From positions 1 to 5,432 of the forward strand of contig JAEDKI010000134.1 of the NCBI GenBank assembly GCA_016295895.1: a DNA stretch of 5,432 bases. Direction: 5' to 3'. Positions 1-5,130 of this stretch are shown here, piece after piece (the first letter of the stretch is position 1; every line of letters starts with the position of its first letter). The notes beneath the pieces are model-generated. The model ran no database searches. It had not been told where the DNA came from and saw nothing but the letters and a program-made list of their open reading frames with translations. Source of the DNA: Clostridiaceae bacterium. GTDB taxonomy: Bacteria > Bacillota > Clostridia > Oscillospirales > Acutalibacteraceae. A program made the translations under genes and the position numbers.

Positions 1-38
1 TTTTGAGAAGCCGACCCTGAATGATACTTTTTATTGAT

Positions 39-575
39 TCAGAAAAGGAATCCTGCCGTTACGCCTGCCGCAACCAATACGAAAGTTATGCAGTATTTTT
101 CAAGATATGCGCCCGCATAGGTGATAACAGTCGGGATAAACGCAAAGATTCTGCCGATAATGTTTCCCTTTTTCTGCCGATAAAGCAAATCATAGAGATT
201 CATTGCATCCTCAACAAGCGGGAATGCACTGCACAGAAGCGATGCGCCGACATATACCATCAGAGCGTAGAGGATGAAAAGCGGAACGGAATCCCAAACG
301 GTGATGCCCATATATCTGAGATTCATGAAGCCTGCAAGGAGAATGAAAAGCCCGGAGTTGAAATTCATAAAGCCGGGACCCGTTGCGATAAGATATGCGG
401 CAAAGCCTTTCTTGGGCAGAGCGTGCTCAACATGGCCGCACGCTTCGTCGATTCTGAGATAGCCGGGGATTTCAACAGGCAAGCCGAGAAGCTTGCAGGT
501 GAACTGCTCCCAGAAGCCTCTGATGTATGCCCCGGGGAAAGATAAAATTTTTGAAGCGATATATAAGCCCGTCAT
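39..575 (-). CDS. Small multi-pass membrane protein resembling an M50 (site-2-type) metalloprotease with a degenerate active site
   Basis: A 178-residue membrane protein. Residues 13-35 read FPG, three residues, RGFWE, four residues, then KLLGLPVE. This lines up position by position with the FPG-xxx-HExxH-xxxx-KLLG pattern that I associate with M50-type intramembrane metalloproteases of Bacillota, but R, G and E stand where the zinc-binding H, the catalytic E and the second H would be. Residues 47-75 (GHVEHALPKK, then GPGFMN) look like the family's following GyVeH and GPf..N segments. Hydrophobic stretches lie near 58-84, 92-118, 140-156 and 160-178, so it is an integral membrane protein. The ATG overlaps the stop of the upstream TPR gene (ATGA), and a GGAAGGAG site lies 13 bases before it, so the two are translationally coupled. 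It may be a non-proteolytic scaffold or binding protein. The family call is an inference from motif spacing; the reading frame itself is secure. Confidence 0.75.
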   Translation of the reverse strand: MTGLYIASKILSFPGAYIRGFWEQFTCKLLGLPVEIPGYLRIDEACGHVEHALPKKGFAAYLIATGPGFMNFNSGLFILLAGFMNLRYMGITVWDSVPLFILYALMVYVGASLLCSAFPLVEDAMNLYDLLYRQKKGNIIGRIFAFIPTVITYAGAYLEKYCITFVLVAAGVTAGFLF

Positions 576-2110
576 GCCAGATCATACGCTCCTTCCGAAA
601 GAATTTCTTCAACGGTCTTTTCTCCGTTGACAATTGCGTTAACCTCGTCGGAAAGCTCCTCAGCGGTAAACGACTCGAGGATTTCATCCACATAGCCTGC
701 GTTTTCGCTCGCAAGCTGACCCTTGGTCTTGTTGAGATGGGCGCAGAGATAGAGGGTGTTAATAAGTGCGGGGTCGTTATATGCCGTTGAGTCGCCGTAA
801 TAATAATAGAGCATATAGGCGTTCTGGTCTGCGGCGTATGCCTGTTCGTAGGCATTGTCATAATCGCCCTTGAGCAGATAAATCAGCGCAAGCTGACGGT
901 GAAGCTCGGGCACAGAATCGAACTTTTCTATTCCTTCAAGGCAGACGCTCTCGGCCTTTTCAAGCTCGCCCTTAATGCGGAAATAAAGTGTTTCAAGAGT
1001 GAATGCCGTGTCATAATCCTCGTTATAATTCATGAACTCGTTGAGCAGGCTGTCCGCCTTAGCGGAATCGTTCTGAGCGAAAGCGATTGCCATTCTCATC
1101 TCATAGGCGCTGAGAAGCGTCTTGTTGTTCTCTATTACGCCGTCAAGGATTTCTGCGGCTTCATCAAGCCTGCCCGCATTAAAGAGGGCAGAGGAATAGT
1201 CGGCGCTGTAAAGCCATGAATAATCCTTTTTCTCGGCTTCATCGTCTTTTTTGACCGCCTCAAGAAGCTCAATCTGAGTTTCAAGATCCTCATTCAGATA
1301 AGCGGCGGCATTGAATTTATAATAATCAATGTAAATATCCTTGATATTTTCCTGACCCTTTACGGCTTCAAATGCCTTAAAGGTCTCTTCGGCATTTGCT
1401 TTGCCGTCAAGCATATTGTTTATGGGCTCGGAAAGCGCCTCATAGGACGCCTGAAATTCGTTGATAAAATCGGCATATTTCTTGAGAGGACGGATTTTTT
1501 CCATCTCTTCAAGGCTGAAATATGACTGTGCAACCGAATATGCTTCAAGGGGAGAAGTGCATTCGGCGGCGCATTCAATGATTTTTGCTTTGACTCCCGT
1601 GCCTGCCTGAACGAACGGAGTCGGGCTGCCGAATGACGAGGTTATTTCGTCAACTACGGAGCTGACCTGGCTGTATTCGTTGAAGGCGGTATACCAGCAT
1701 TTCTGCCTTGCGTAATAATCGCCCTTTGCCGACTGAAGCGCCGGCGCACAGTTGAGAGCGGCTGAAACAAACGCAAAGGCGCCTGCAATAATAACGGCAA
1801 TTCCTGCAATCCAGCCGATAAAGGGAATTTTTCTTTTAAGCATGGCGGCTTCGCATTCGGGGCAGTAATCGCTGTCCTCGGCTTTTCTGCTTTCTCCGCA
1901 AATCGTGCAAAGCTCGCTTTCGTCGGTTTCTTCGGGTTCGGGGGATTCTTCGGCTTCCTCCGCTTCTGCGCCGTCGGTTTCGGGAACGGGTTCTGCCTGT
2001 GTTTCGGGGCTTTCTGCGGATTCTTCCGTGCTTTCGCCGACTGTGATTTCCTGCTGCTCTGCGGCAGCCTCATCCTCTTCGGGAATGCCGTTAATAGGTT
2101 CTTTATCCAA
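572..2110 (-). CDS. Membrane-anchored zinc-ribbon and TPR-like repeat protein
   Basis: A 512-residue protein in four parts. Residues 1-66 are a very acidic, low-complexity tail rich in E, A, P and S. Residues 68-86 form a compact zinc ribbon (C68-T-I-C71 and C83-P-E-C86). Residues 95-119 are one hydrophobic membrane segment preceded by KRK, so the tail and zinc ribbon should be cytoplasmic and the rest outside the membrane. Residues ~125-500 are helical with TPR-like units, clearest at about 297-430 (for example NAGRLDEAAEILD and LLKGDYDNAYEQA). Such repeats usually bind other proteins; no catalytic motif is visible. The start is TTG at 2110: an AAGGAGG lies 9 bases upstream and no in-frame ATG suits it. 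A GTG nearby is in another frame. The gene has its own SigA-like promoter and is coupled by ATGA to the M50-like membrane protein, suggesting that the two act together. The specific role is unknown. Confidence 0.9.
   Translation of the reverse strand: MDKEPINGIPEEDEAAAEQQEITVGESTEESAESPETQAEPVPETDGAEAEEAEESPEPEETDESELCTICGESRKAEDSDYCPECEAAMLKRKIPFIGWIAGIAVIIAGAFAFVSAALNCAPALQSAKGDYYARQKCWYTAFNEYSQVSSVVDEITSSFGSPTPFVQAGTGVKAKIIECAAECTSPLEAYSVAQSYFSLEEMEKIRPLKKYADFINEFQASYEALSEPINNMLDGKANAEETFKAFEAVKGQENIKDIYIDYYKFNAAAYLNEDLETQIELLEAVKKDDEAEKKDYSWLYSADYSSALFNAGRLDEAAEILDGVIENNKTLLSAYEMRMAIAFAQNDSAKADSLLNEFMNYNEDYDTAFTLETLYFRIKGELEKAESVCLEGIEKFDSVPELHRQLALIYLLKGDYDNAYEQAYAADQNAYMLYYYYGDSTAYNDPALINTLYLCAHLNKTKGQLASENAGYVDEILESFTAEELSDEVNAIVNGEKTVEEILSEGAYDLA
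589..596 (-). promoter_or_regulatory. Ribosome binding site inside the TPR gene for the downstream membrane protein
   Basis: On the minus strand this reads GGAAGGAG, a strong Shine-Dalgarno core lying within the last codons of the TPR gene. It is 13 bases from the ATG at 575, longer than usual. Together with the ATGA stop/start overlap it supports coupled translation and the choice of 575 as start. Confidence 0.55.
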
Positions 2111-2119
2111 AGCTCCACG

Positions 2120-2126
2120 CCTCCTT
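2120..2126 (-). promoter_or_regulatory. Ribosome binding site that fixes the TTG start of the TPR gene
   Basis: The minus strand reads AAGGAGG, a full consensus Shine-Dalgarno, followed by 9 bases and then TTG at 2110. This spacing is what decides in favour of the rare start codon. A GTG lying between them is in a different, non-coding frame. Confidence 0.75.
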
Positions 2127-2145
2127 ATTGATTCGGTTATAACTC

Positions 2146-2174
2146 ATTTTATCACTAATTATCCAACAGTTCAA
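2146..2174 (-). promoter_or_regulatory. SigA-type promoter for the TPR/M50-like operon
   Basis: On the minus strand: TTGAAC (4 of 6 to the -35 consensus), exactly 17 bases, then TAAAAT (5 of 6 to the -10 consensus). Transcription would start near 2139, about 30 bases before the TTG start. The -35 overlaps a small AT-rich inverted repeat (TTCAAA-N5-TTTGAA at 2170-2186), which could be a regulator site or chance. Confidence 0.6.
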
Positions 2175-2230
2175 ACATTTTTTGAATAATTCACACACTT
2201 TTTATATTTTATCAGCCTTGCAAAGTGCTC

Positions 2231-2914
2231 TTACGGGTGGGGAAGCCCCTTTCTGTATGCCGCCATAATATCCTTGAACACTTCTGCGTTTGACGGCGGA
2301 GTCCAGGTTATTGCGTTTGCGCCTGCGTTTATTGTTGCTGTTATGCTTTCGCCCGTCTGACCTCCGGTTGCGATAACCGGAAAATCGGGGTGCTTCTCCT
2401 TGATTTTCGCAACGATTTCGGGAGTTTTTGCCGCCGCAGAAACATTAAAAATATCTGCTCCGCAGGCGATTCGGGATTCAATGTCGTCATGCTCCGAAAC
2501 AACCGTCACAACAACGGGAATATCAATCGATTTTTTCAGCTCCGTGATGATTTCATTTTTTGTCGGAGCATTTACGACAACGCCCAATGCGCCCTGATAT
2601 TCGGCGTGAAGCGCAAGATTCACGACCCTCGGCCCCTGCGTTAAGCCGCCTCCGACTCCGACAAAAACGGGCACATCAGCCGCAGTCATAACCGCCTGAG
2701 TTATTATGGGCTGGGGAGTGAACGGATAAACGGCGATAACCGCATCGGCGTTGGTGTTGCGGATAATTCCCGCATCTGTTGAAAAAAGCAGGGATTTGAT
2801 TCTCCTGCCGAGAATTTTTATGCCCGTGCAGGCATAAATTTCTTGGGGAACGGTCAGCATGAAGTCTCGGAGATAGCCTTTGACCTCGGGCATGTTCTGT
2901 TCTTTCATTTTCAT
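2231..2914 (-). CDS. TIM-barrel phosphate-binding-type protein of unknown substrate
   Basis: A 227-residue protein with the regular strand-helix rhythm of a ribulose-phosphate-binding-type (beta/alpha)8 barrel. Strands are visible at about 56-65 (ADAVIAVYPF), 81-90 (VPVFVGVGGG), 108-117, 132-140 (IPVVVTVVS), 152-160 (GADIFNVSA), 179-187 (PVIATGGQT) and 198-206 (GANAITWTP). The GG at 184-185 after strand seven and the GAN-A-ITW strand eight are the usual phosphate-gripping loops, as in NanE-, ThiE- or IMPDH-like barrels. No sequence signature identifies the substrate, so no reaction is assigned. There is no signal peptide, so it should be cytoplasmic. AAAGG lies only 3 bases from the ATG at 2914 but 9 bases from the second ATG (2908, codon 3), so 2908 may be the true start. 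It is divergent from the flavin reductase-like gene. No clear terminator separates it from the operon downstream, so some read-through is possible. Confidence 0.85.
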   Translation of the reverse strand: MKMKEQNMPEVKGYLRDFMLTVPQEIYACTGIKILGRRIKSLLFSTDAGIIRNTNADAVIAVYPFTPQPIITQAVMTAADVPVFVGVGGGLTQGPRVVNLALHAEYQGALGVVVNAPTKNEIITELKKSIDIPVVVTVVSEHDDIESRIACGADIFNVSAAAKTPEIVAKIKEKHPDFPVIATGGQTGESITATINAGANAITWTPPSNAEVFKDIMAAYRKGLPHP

Positions 2915-2956
2915 TTTCCTTTCCCGCCGCTTAAATAATAATAGATTAAAAAACTA

Positions 2957-2985
2957 TATACATTATCCACGGCTTGTGCTATAAT
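2957..2985 (+). promoter_or_regulatory. Extended -10 SigA-type promoter for the flavin reductase-like gene
   Basis: TATACA (4 of 6 to the -35 consensus), 17 bases, then a perfect TATAAT at 2980-2985 preceded by TGC, which gives a full extended -10 (TGnTATAAT). Transcription would start near 2992 and leave a leader of about 125 bases. The -10 sits in the centre of the inverted repeat at 2974-2995. A second, weaker candidate lies closer to the gene: CTGACA at 3055-3060, 16 bases, TATTTT at 3077-3082. Confidence 0.6.
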
Positions 2986-3013
2986 AAATGCACAATTATA
3001 TTTTTATTATAGC
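2974..3013. repeat. Nested inverted repeats in the divergent intergenic region (candidate operator)
   Basis: Two perfect inverted repeats interlock. TTGTGC at 2974-2979 and GCACAA at 2990-2995 are separated by 10 bases. GCTATAATAAA at 2978-2988 and TTTATTATAGC at 3003-3013 are 11-base arms separated by 14 bases. Because of the symmetry, TATAAT occurs on both strands: plus 2980-2985 and minus 3006-3011. The minus copy could be the -10 of the TIM-barrel gene, although no good -35 accompanies it. A further GCACA copy lies at 3023-3027. The arrangement suggests a regulator-bound control region; the regulator is not known. Confidence 0.5.
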
Positions 3014-3117
3014 GTAAAATAAGCACATTTTTATGAGAATTAAGAATTAAAAGTCTGACAAAGGCTTTAATTACCATATTTTACAAACAATTAATAATTT
3101 GAACCGGAGGTATAAGC

Positions 3118-3612
3118 ATGAAAGAAATCAACATCAGAGAGCTTGAAAAAAGCCCCGTAGAGCTTATTGCGGACGGCTGGGGTCTTGTTACGGCGGGAAA
3201 CGCCGAAAAATTCAACACCATGACCGTCAGCTGGGGTGCGGTGGGCGAGATTTGGGGCAAGGATGCGGCGTTTATTTTCATCCGCCCGCAGAGATACACC
3301 TTTGAATTTATCGAAAAAGAAGATATTTTCACAATTTCATTCTACGGCTCTGAGCTTAAAGACGCTCTCAGGCTTTGCGGCTCAAAGAGCGGCAGGGATA
3401 TTGACAAGGCGGAGGCATGCGGTCTGACGCCCGTTTTCGTTGACGGCGGAGTGACCTTTGAGCAGGCGGAATATACAATAGTATGCCGCAAGATGGCGGG
3501 TCAGTTCCTTGACCCCTCGGGCTTCATCGACCCGTCAATCGAAAGCAATTATTCCAAAAAGGATTATCATAAAATGTATATCGGCGAGATTCTTAAAGTC
3601 TATAAGAAATAA
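3118..3612 (+). CDS. Flavin reductase-like FMN-binding protein
   Basis: A 164-residue protein of the flavin reductase-like domain family, whose members bind FMN in a split-barrel fold and often pass electrons from NAD(P)H or partner proteins. Visible family signatures are N33-TMTVSWG (FMN-contacting segment), IRPQRYTFEFIE at 55-66, FTISFYG at 71-77, and the CGSKSGRDIDK segment at 87-97 that usually binds the flavin phosphate, ending in the DYH-x-MYIGEI strand at 149-158. The length is typical of the short single-domain forms common in anaerobes. It should be cytoplasmic, with no signal or membrane segment. CGGAGG lies 7 bases before the ATG, which settles the start. It is monocistronic: an upstream promoter and a strong hairpin terminator bracket it. 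The partner and physiological substrate cannot be told from the sequence. Confidence 0.93.
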   Translation: MKEINIRELEKSPVELIADGWGLVTAGNAEKFNTMTVSWGAVGEIWGKDAAFIFIRPQRYTFEFIEKEDIFTISFYGSELKDALRLCGSKSGRDIDKAEACGLTPVFVDGGVTFEQAEYTIVCRKMAGQFLDPSGFIDPSIESNYSKKDYHKMYIGEILKVYKK

Positions 3613-3635
3613 CGGAAAAGAATTAACTGAATCAA

Positions 3636-3690
3636 AAAGCACGGCGCACCTGCTCCGAGAGAGGGTACGCCGTGCTTTCTTGCTTCTTTT
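3636..3690 (+). terminator. Strong intrinsic terminator, probably bidirectional
   Basis: AAAGCACGGCG at 3636-3646 pairs perfectly over 11 bases with CGCCGTGCTTT at 3668-3678; after one mismatch an inner ACC/GGT extends the stem. A T-rich run (CTTGCTTCTTTT) follows on the plus strand, fitting termination of the flavin reductase-like gene 24 bases upstream. On the minus strand the same stem is followed by CTTTTTGATTC, so it could also stop transcripts of the converging XRE gene. Confidence 0.85.
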
Positions 3691-3868
3691 GGTTTTTCAC
3701 CCAATGTCATTGATATAATCGGTTTGATAAATTCAATATAATCCGAAATGCCTCCAAACGCAATAAACCGGCTATGACAAAGCCGTTACTCTGCGTGACA
3801 ATGGGGAAATCATTAATAATAAACGGTAAAATCGATGAATTTGTTTTTGTTAGCTGCCGGATTAGATT

Positions 3869-4456
3869 TCAGTTTAAGAATATGTGCATCAATAAACCAA
3901 TCAAAAGGCAAATTGCCGCCGTAACAACAGCACTGATGATAGCCTTTAAAACAATTTGGTATGGACGCTTTCCTGCTTCAACCATCTTGTGAATTTCATC
4001 TAATTTTTTGCCTTCACAAAATGCAACGATTTCCTTATAGGTTTGAATATCGTTTTTCTTCTTTAGTATCTCAACCTTTAAAGCCCAAAACATTGTAATT
4101 GCAAACAACACCCCGAAAGGTATAAACGCATATTGTTCCAACCAAATGAATAGCGGTGCCGCCGAGATAATCAAAATCAAAAAATGAATACTGAAAATCT
4201 TTCCGTAATGATTAAACCTTTTAACTTCCTGTTCGCTGATAATTTCTTTCATTGTCTCTATATCTCCTTTAATCAGTTGATCAAGAGACACATTGAACAA
4301 TGAACTGAGCAGCAGCAGGCTGTGGATATCGGGATAGCTTTTTCCGTTTTCCCAATTTGAAATCGTCTGTCTTGTCACATATACCTTTTCAGCCAACTCC
4401 TCTTGGGAAAGATTAAGCTCCGTTCGGTATTTTTTTATCTGTGCGCTCAGCTCCAT
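3869..4456 (-). CDS. XRE-family transcriptional regulator with C-terminal membrane segments
   Basis: A 195-residue protein. Residues 5-60 are a Cro/CI-type helix-turn-helix: QIKKYRTELNLSQEELAEKV, then VTRQTISNWENGKSYPD, followed by the short helix LLLLSSLFNVSLDQLIKGD. Hydrophobic segments at about 86-105, 108-128 and 168-193 make it a membrane-bound regulator, with a soluble loop of about 40 residues between the second and third. Such HTH-membrane proteins are common in Bacillota and often control a neighbouring gene or themselves; no target is identifiable here. The start at 4456 is chosen over an upstream ATG at 4522 because AAAGGAGG sits 8 bases before it and the HTH begins right after. 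The 22 codons upstream have no family resemblance. Sampled 60-base lines inside the gene are about 30-40% GC against about 52% in the TPR gene, so recent acquisition is possible. It converges on the flavin reductase-like gene. Confidence 0.9.
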   Translation of the reverse strand: MELSAQIKKYRTELNLSQEELAEKVYVTRQTISNWENGKSYPDIHSLLLLSSLFNVSLDQLIKGDIETMKEIISEQEVKRFNHYGKIFSIHFLILIISAAPLFIWLEQYAFIPFGVLFAITMFWALKVEILKKKNDIQTYKEIVAFCEGKKLDEIHKMVEAGKRPYQIVLKAIISAVVTAAICLLIGLLMHIFLN

Positions 4457-4464
4457 ATCTTTTT

Positions 4465-4472
4465 CCTCCTTT
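4465..4472 (-). promoter_or_regulatory. Ribosome binding site that fixes the XRE regulator start
   Basis: The minus strand reads AAAGGAGG, followed by 8 bases and ATG at 4456. This excludes the longer reading from 4522, which would place the site inside the coding region. Confidence 0.8.
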
Positions 4473-4502
4473 AGAATCAATTTGCTCTCTTGACCTGAAC
4501 AC

Positions 4503-4582
4503 ATCATAACCGTTTTCTGCAATTCCGTCTATCAAAACTGTTTTACTTTTGCCGAAAAAGCGGTGTCAAATGTATTTTACAT
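4503..4582 (-). promoter_or_regulatory. Candidate promoter region and operator of the XRE regulator
   Basis: On the minus strand a perfect TTGACA (4564-4569) is followed after 18 bases by TAAAAC (4540-4545). A second option is TAGACG (4526-4531), 17 bases, TATGAT (4503-4508). Abutting the perfect -35 on its upstream side is a 13-base palindrome, ATGTA-N3-TACAT (4570-4582), a reasonable place for an autoregulatory site. Which promoter is used cannot be settled by eye. Confidence 0.45.
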
Positions 4583-4602
4583 CGTTGAAAGCCTATTGAA
4601 AA

Positions 4603-4682
4603 CGCAATATATCAACGAAATTTCATCGTAGGGAACGCCGAGGACGGCGTTTCCTACCGATGATTGCATATATATTGTTGCG
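4603..4682. repeat. MITE/REP-like palindromic element
   Basis: The core is a GC-rich hairpin: 4623-4640 pairs with 4645-4663 around an AGGA loop, with one bulged base and one G-T pair (centre AACGCCG-AGGA-CGGCGTT). Outside it, AT-rich arms continue the symmetry: CGCAATATAT at 4603-4612 against ATATATTGTTGCG ending at 4682. The whole ~80 bases is therefore an imperfect inverted repeat with CGCAA/TTGCG ends. The GTAGGGAACGCCG style resembles small palindromic elements dispersed in Clostridia genomes. There is no coding content and no clear target duplication at the edges. Only one copy is present in this window. Confidence 0.6.
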
Positions 4683-4725
4683 CTGATTTATCCGTTAACT
4701 TATAAATAAATCGGGATTTTCCGAC

Positions 4726-4773
4726 AGATTTCACAAATAAAGACAGCGAAAAGATAAACTTCAGCGCTGTCTT
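4726..4773 (-). terminator. Intrinsic terminator of the kinase/110-aa operon
   Basis: A 9-base perfect stem, AAGACAGCG (4740-4748) against CGCTGTCTT (4765-4773), with a 16-base loop. On the minus strand it is followed by TTATTTGTG, a moderate T-rich tail. It lies 25 bases past the stop of the 110-aa gene. The long loop and short tail make it weaker than the terminator at 3636. Confidence 0.6.
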
Positions 4774-4797
4774 GTTAAAAAAACTATAGAATATTAA

Positions 4798-5130
4798 TTA
4801 TACTATTATATATCCCATCGGGAAAGGCTCAACCTCGGGGGAGTCGGTCATTGTTTTCAAAACCAGATAGAATTCAAATTTTTTCGGTTCCATGCCGTTG
4901 CGAGTCTCCCAGTCTCTGAGATATATTCTGCTTTTGAGCAGAGTTATGAGGTCGCCCTGCTCATCGGGAAAGGACTGTGTGTGAACATAGTCAAAATCAG
5001 GCAGACGGTATCTTTCGGCATAATCCTCAAGGGTTTCACCGTTTTGCAGAAAACATATTCTGTCATTTTCAAGCAGCCATTCGCACAGCCTGAGCTTGAA
5101 TTCGGCTTCGCTGAGAATATCGGAAATCAA
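4798..5130 (-). CDS. Hypothetical protein of 110 residues, coupled to the sugar kinase-like gene
   Basis: I do not recognise this protein. It is soluble-looking, with an amphipathic helical N-terminus (DILSEAEFKLRLCEWLLEN, residues 4-22), a central aromatic and acidic part (YRLPDFDYVHTQ at 41-52) and a C-terminal strand-like region (KKFEFYLVLK at 83-92), ending in GYIIV. There are no membrane segments, no signal peptide and no metal-binding motif. The start is TTG at 5130, within a TTGA overlap with the stop of the preceding kinase-like gene. An in-frame TGA lies just upstream (5134-5136) and no better start follows until deep in the protein. Translation therefore probably depends on ribosomes finishing the kinase. 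The tight coupling suggests a job in the same amino-sugar pathway or control of the kinase, but this is only inferred from position. Confidence 0.75.
   Translation of the reverse strand: MISDILSEAEFKLRLCEWLLENDRICFLQNGETLEDYAERYRLPDFDYVHTQSFPDEQGDLITLLKSRIYLRDWETRNGMEPKKFEFYLVLKTMTDSPEVEPFPMGYIIV

Noticed and set aside
21..545. Plus-strand open frame of 174 codons
   Set aside because: It lies opposite the membrane protein gene, has no ribosome binding site, and its composition is charged and irregular. The minus-strand protein has clear membrane segments and is coupled to its upstream gene.
1654..2118. Minus-strand frame from the GTG at 2118, overlapping the TPR gene start
   Set aside because: Its product is a K/P/R-rich low-complexity string, the out-of-frame image of the acidic tail. 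The TTG frame carries the zinc ribbon, membrane segment and repeats.
1905..2189. Plus-strand serine-rich frame of 94 codons
   Set aside because: The serine/alanine richness is simply the antisense of the Glu/Ala codons in the acidic tail of the TPR protein.
2187..2230. Terminator after the TIM-barrel gene
   Set aside because: Only a 6-base CACTTT/AAAGTG pairing with a long loop and no T-run following could be found; not enough to call.
2974..2995. Rex or CRP/FNR operator
   Set aside because: The arms TTGTGC/GCACAA look similar, but the 10-base gap and the C/G ending do not fit TTGTGA-type Rex sites or TGTGA-N6-TCACA.
2992..3117. Riboswitch in the leader of the flavin reductase-like gene
   Set aside because: The leader is AT-rich, with only a 7-base hairpin (AAAGTCT-N5-AGGCTTT at 3050-3068). 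No FMN or other riboswitch core motifs are visible.
4457..4522. 22-codon N-terminal extension of the XRE regulator
   Set aside because: The strong ribosome binding site at 4465-4472 lies inside it at ideal spacing to the ATG at 4456, and the extension does not resemble HTH proteins.
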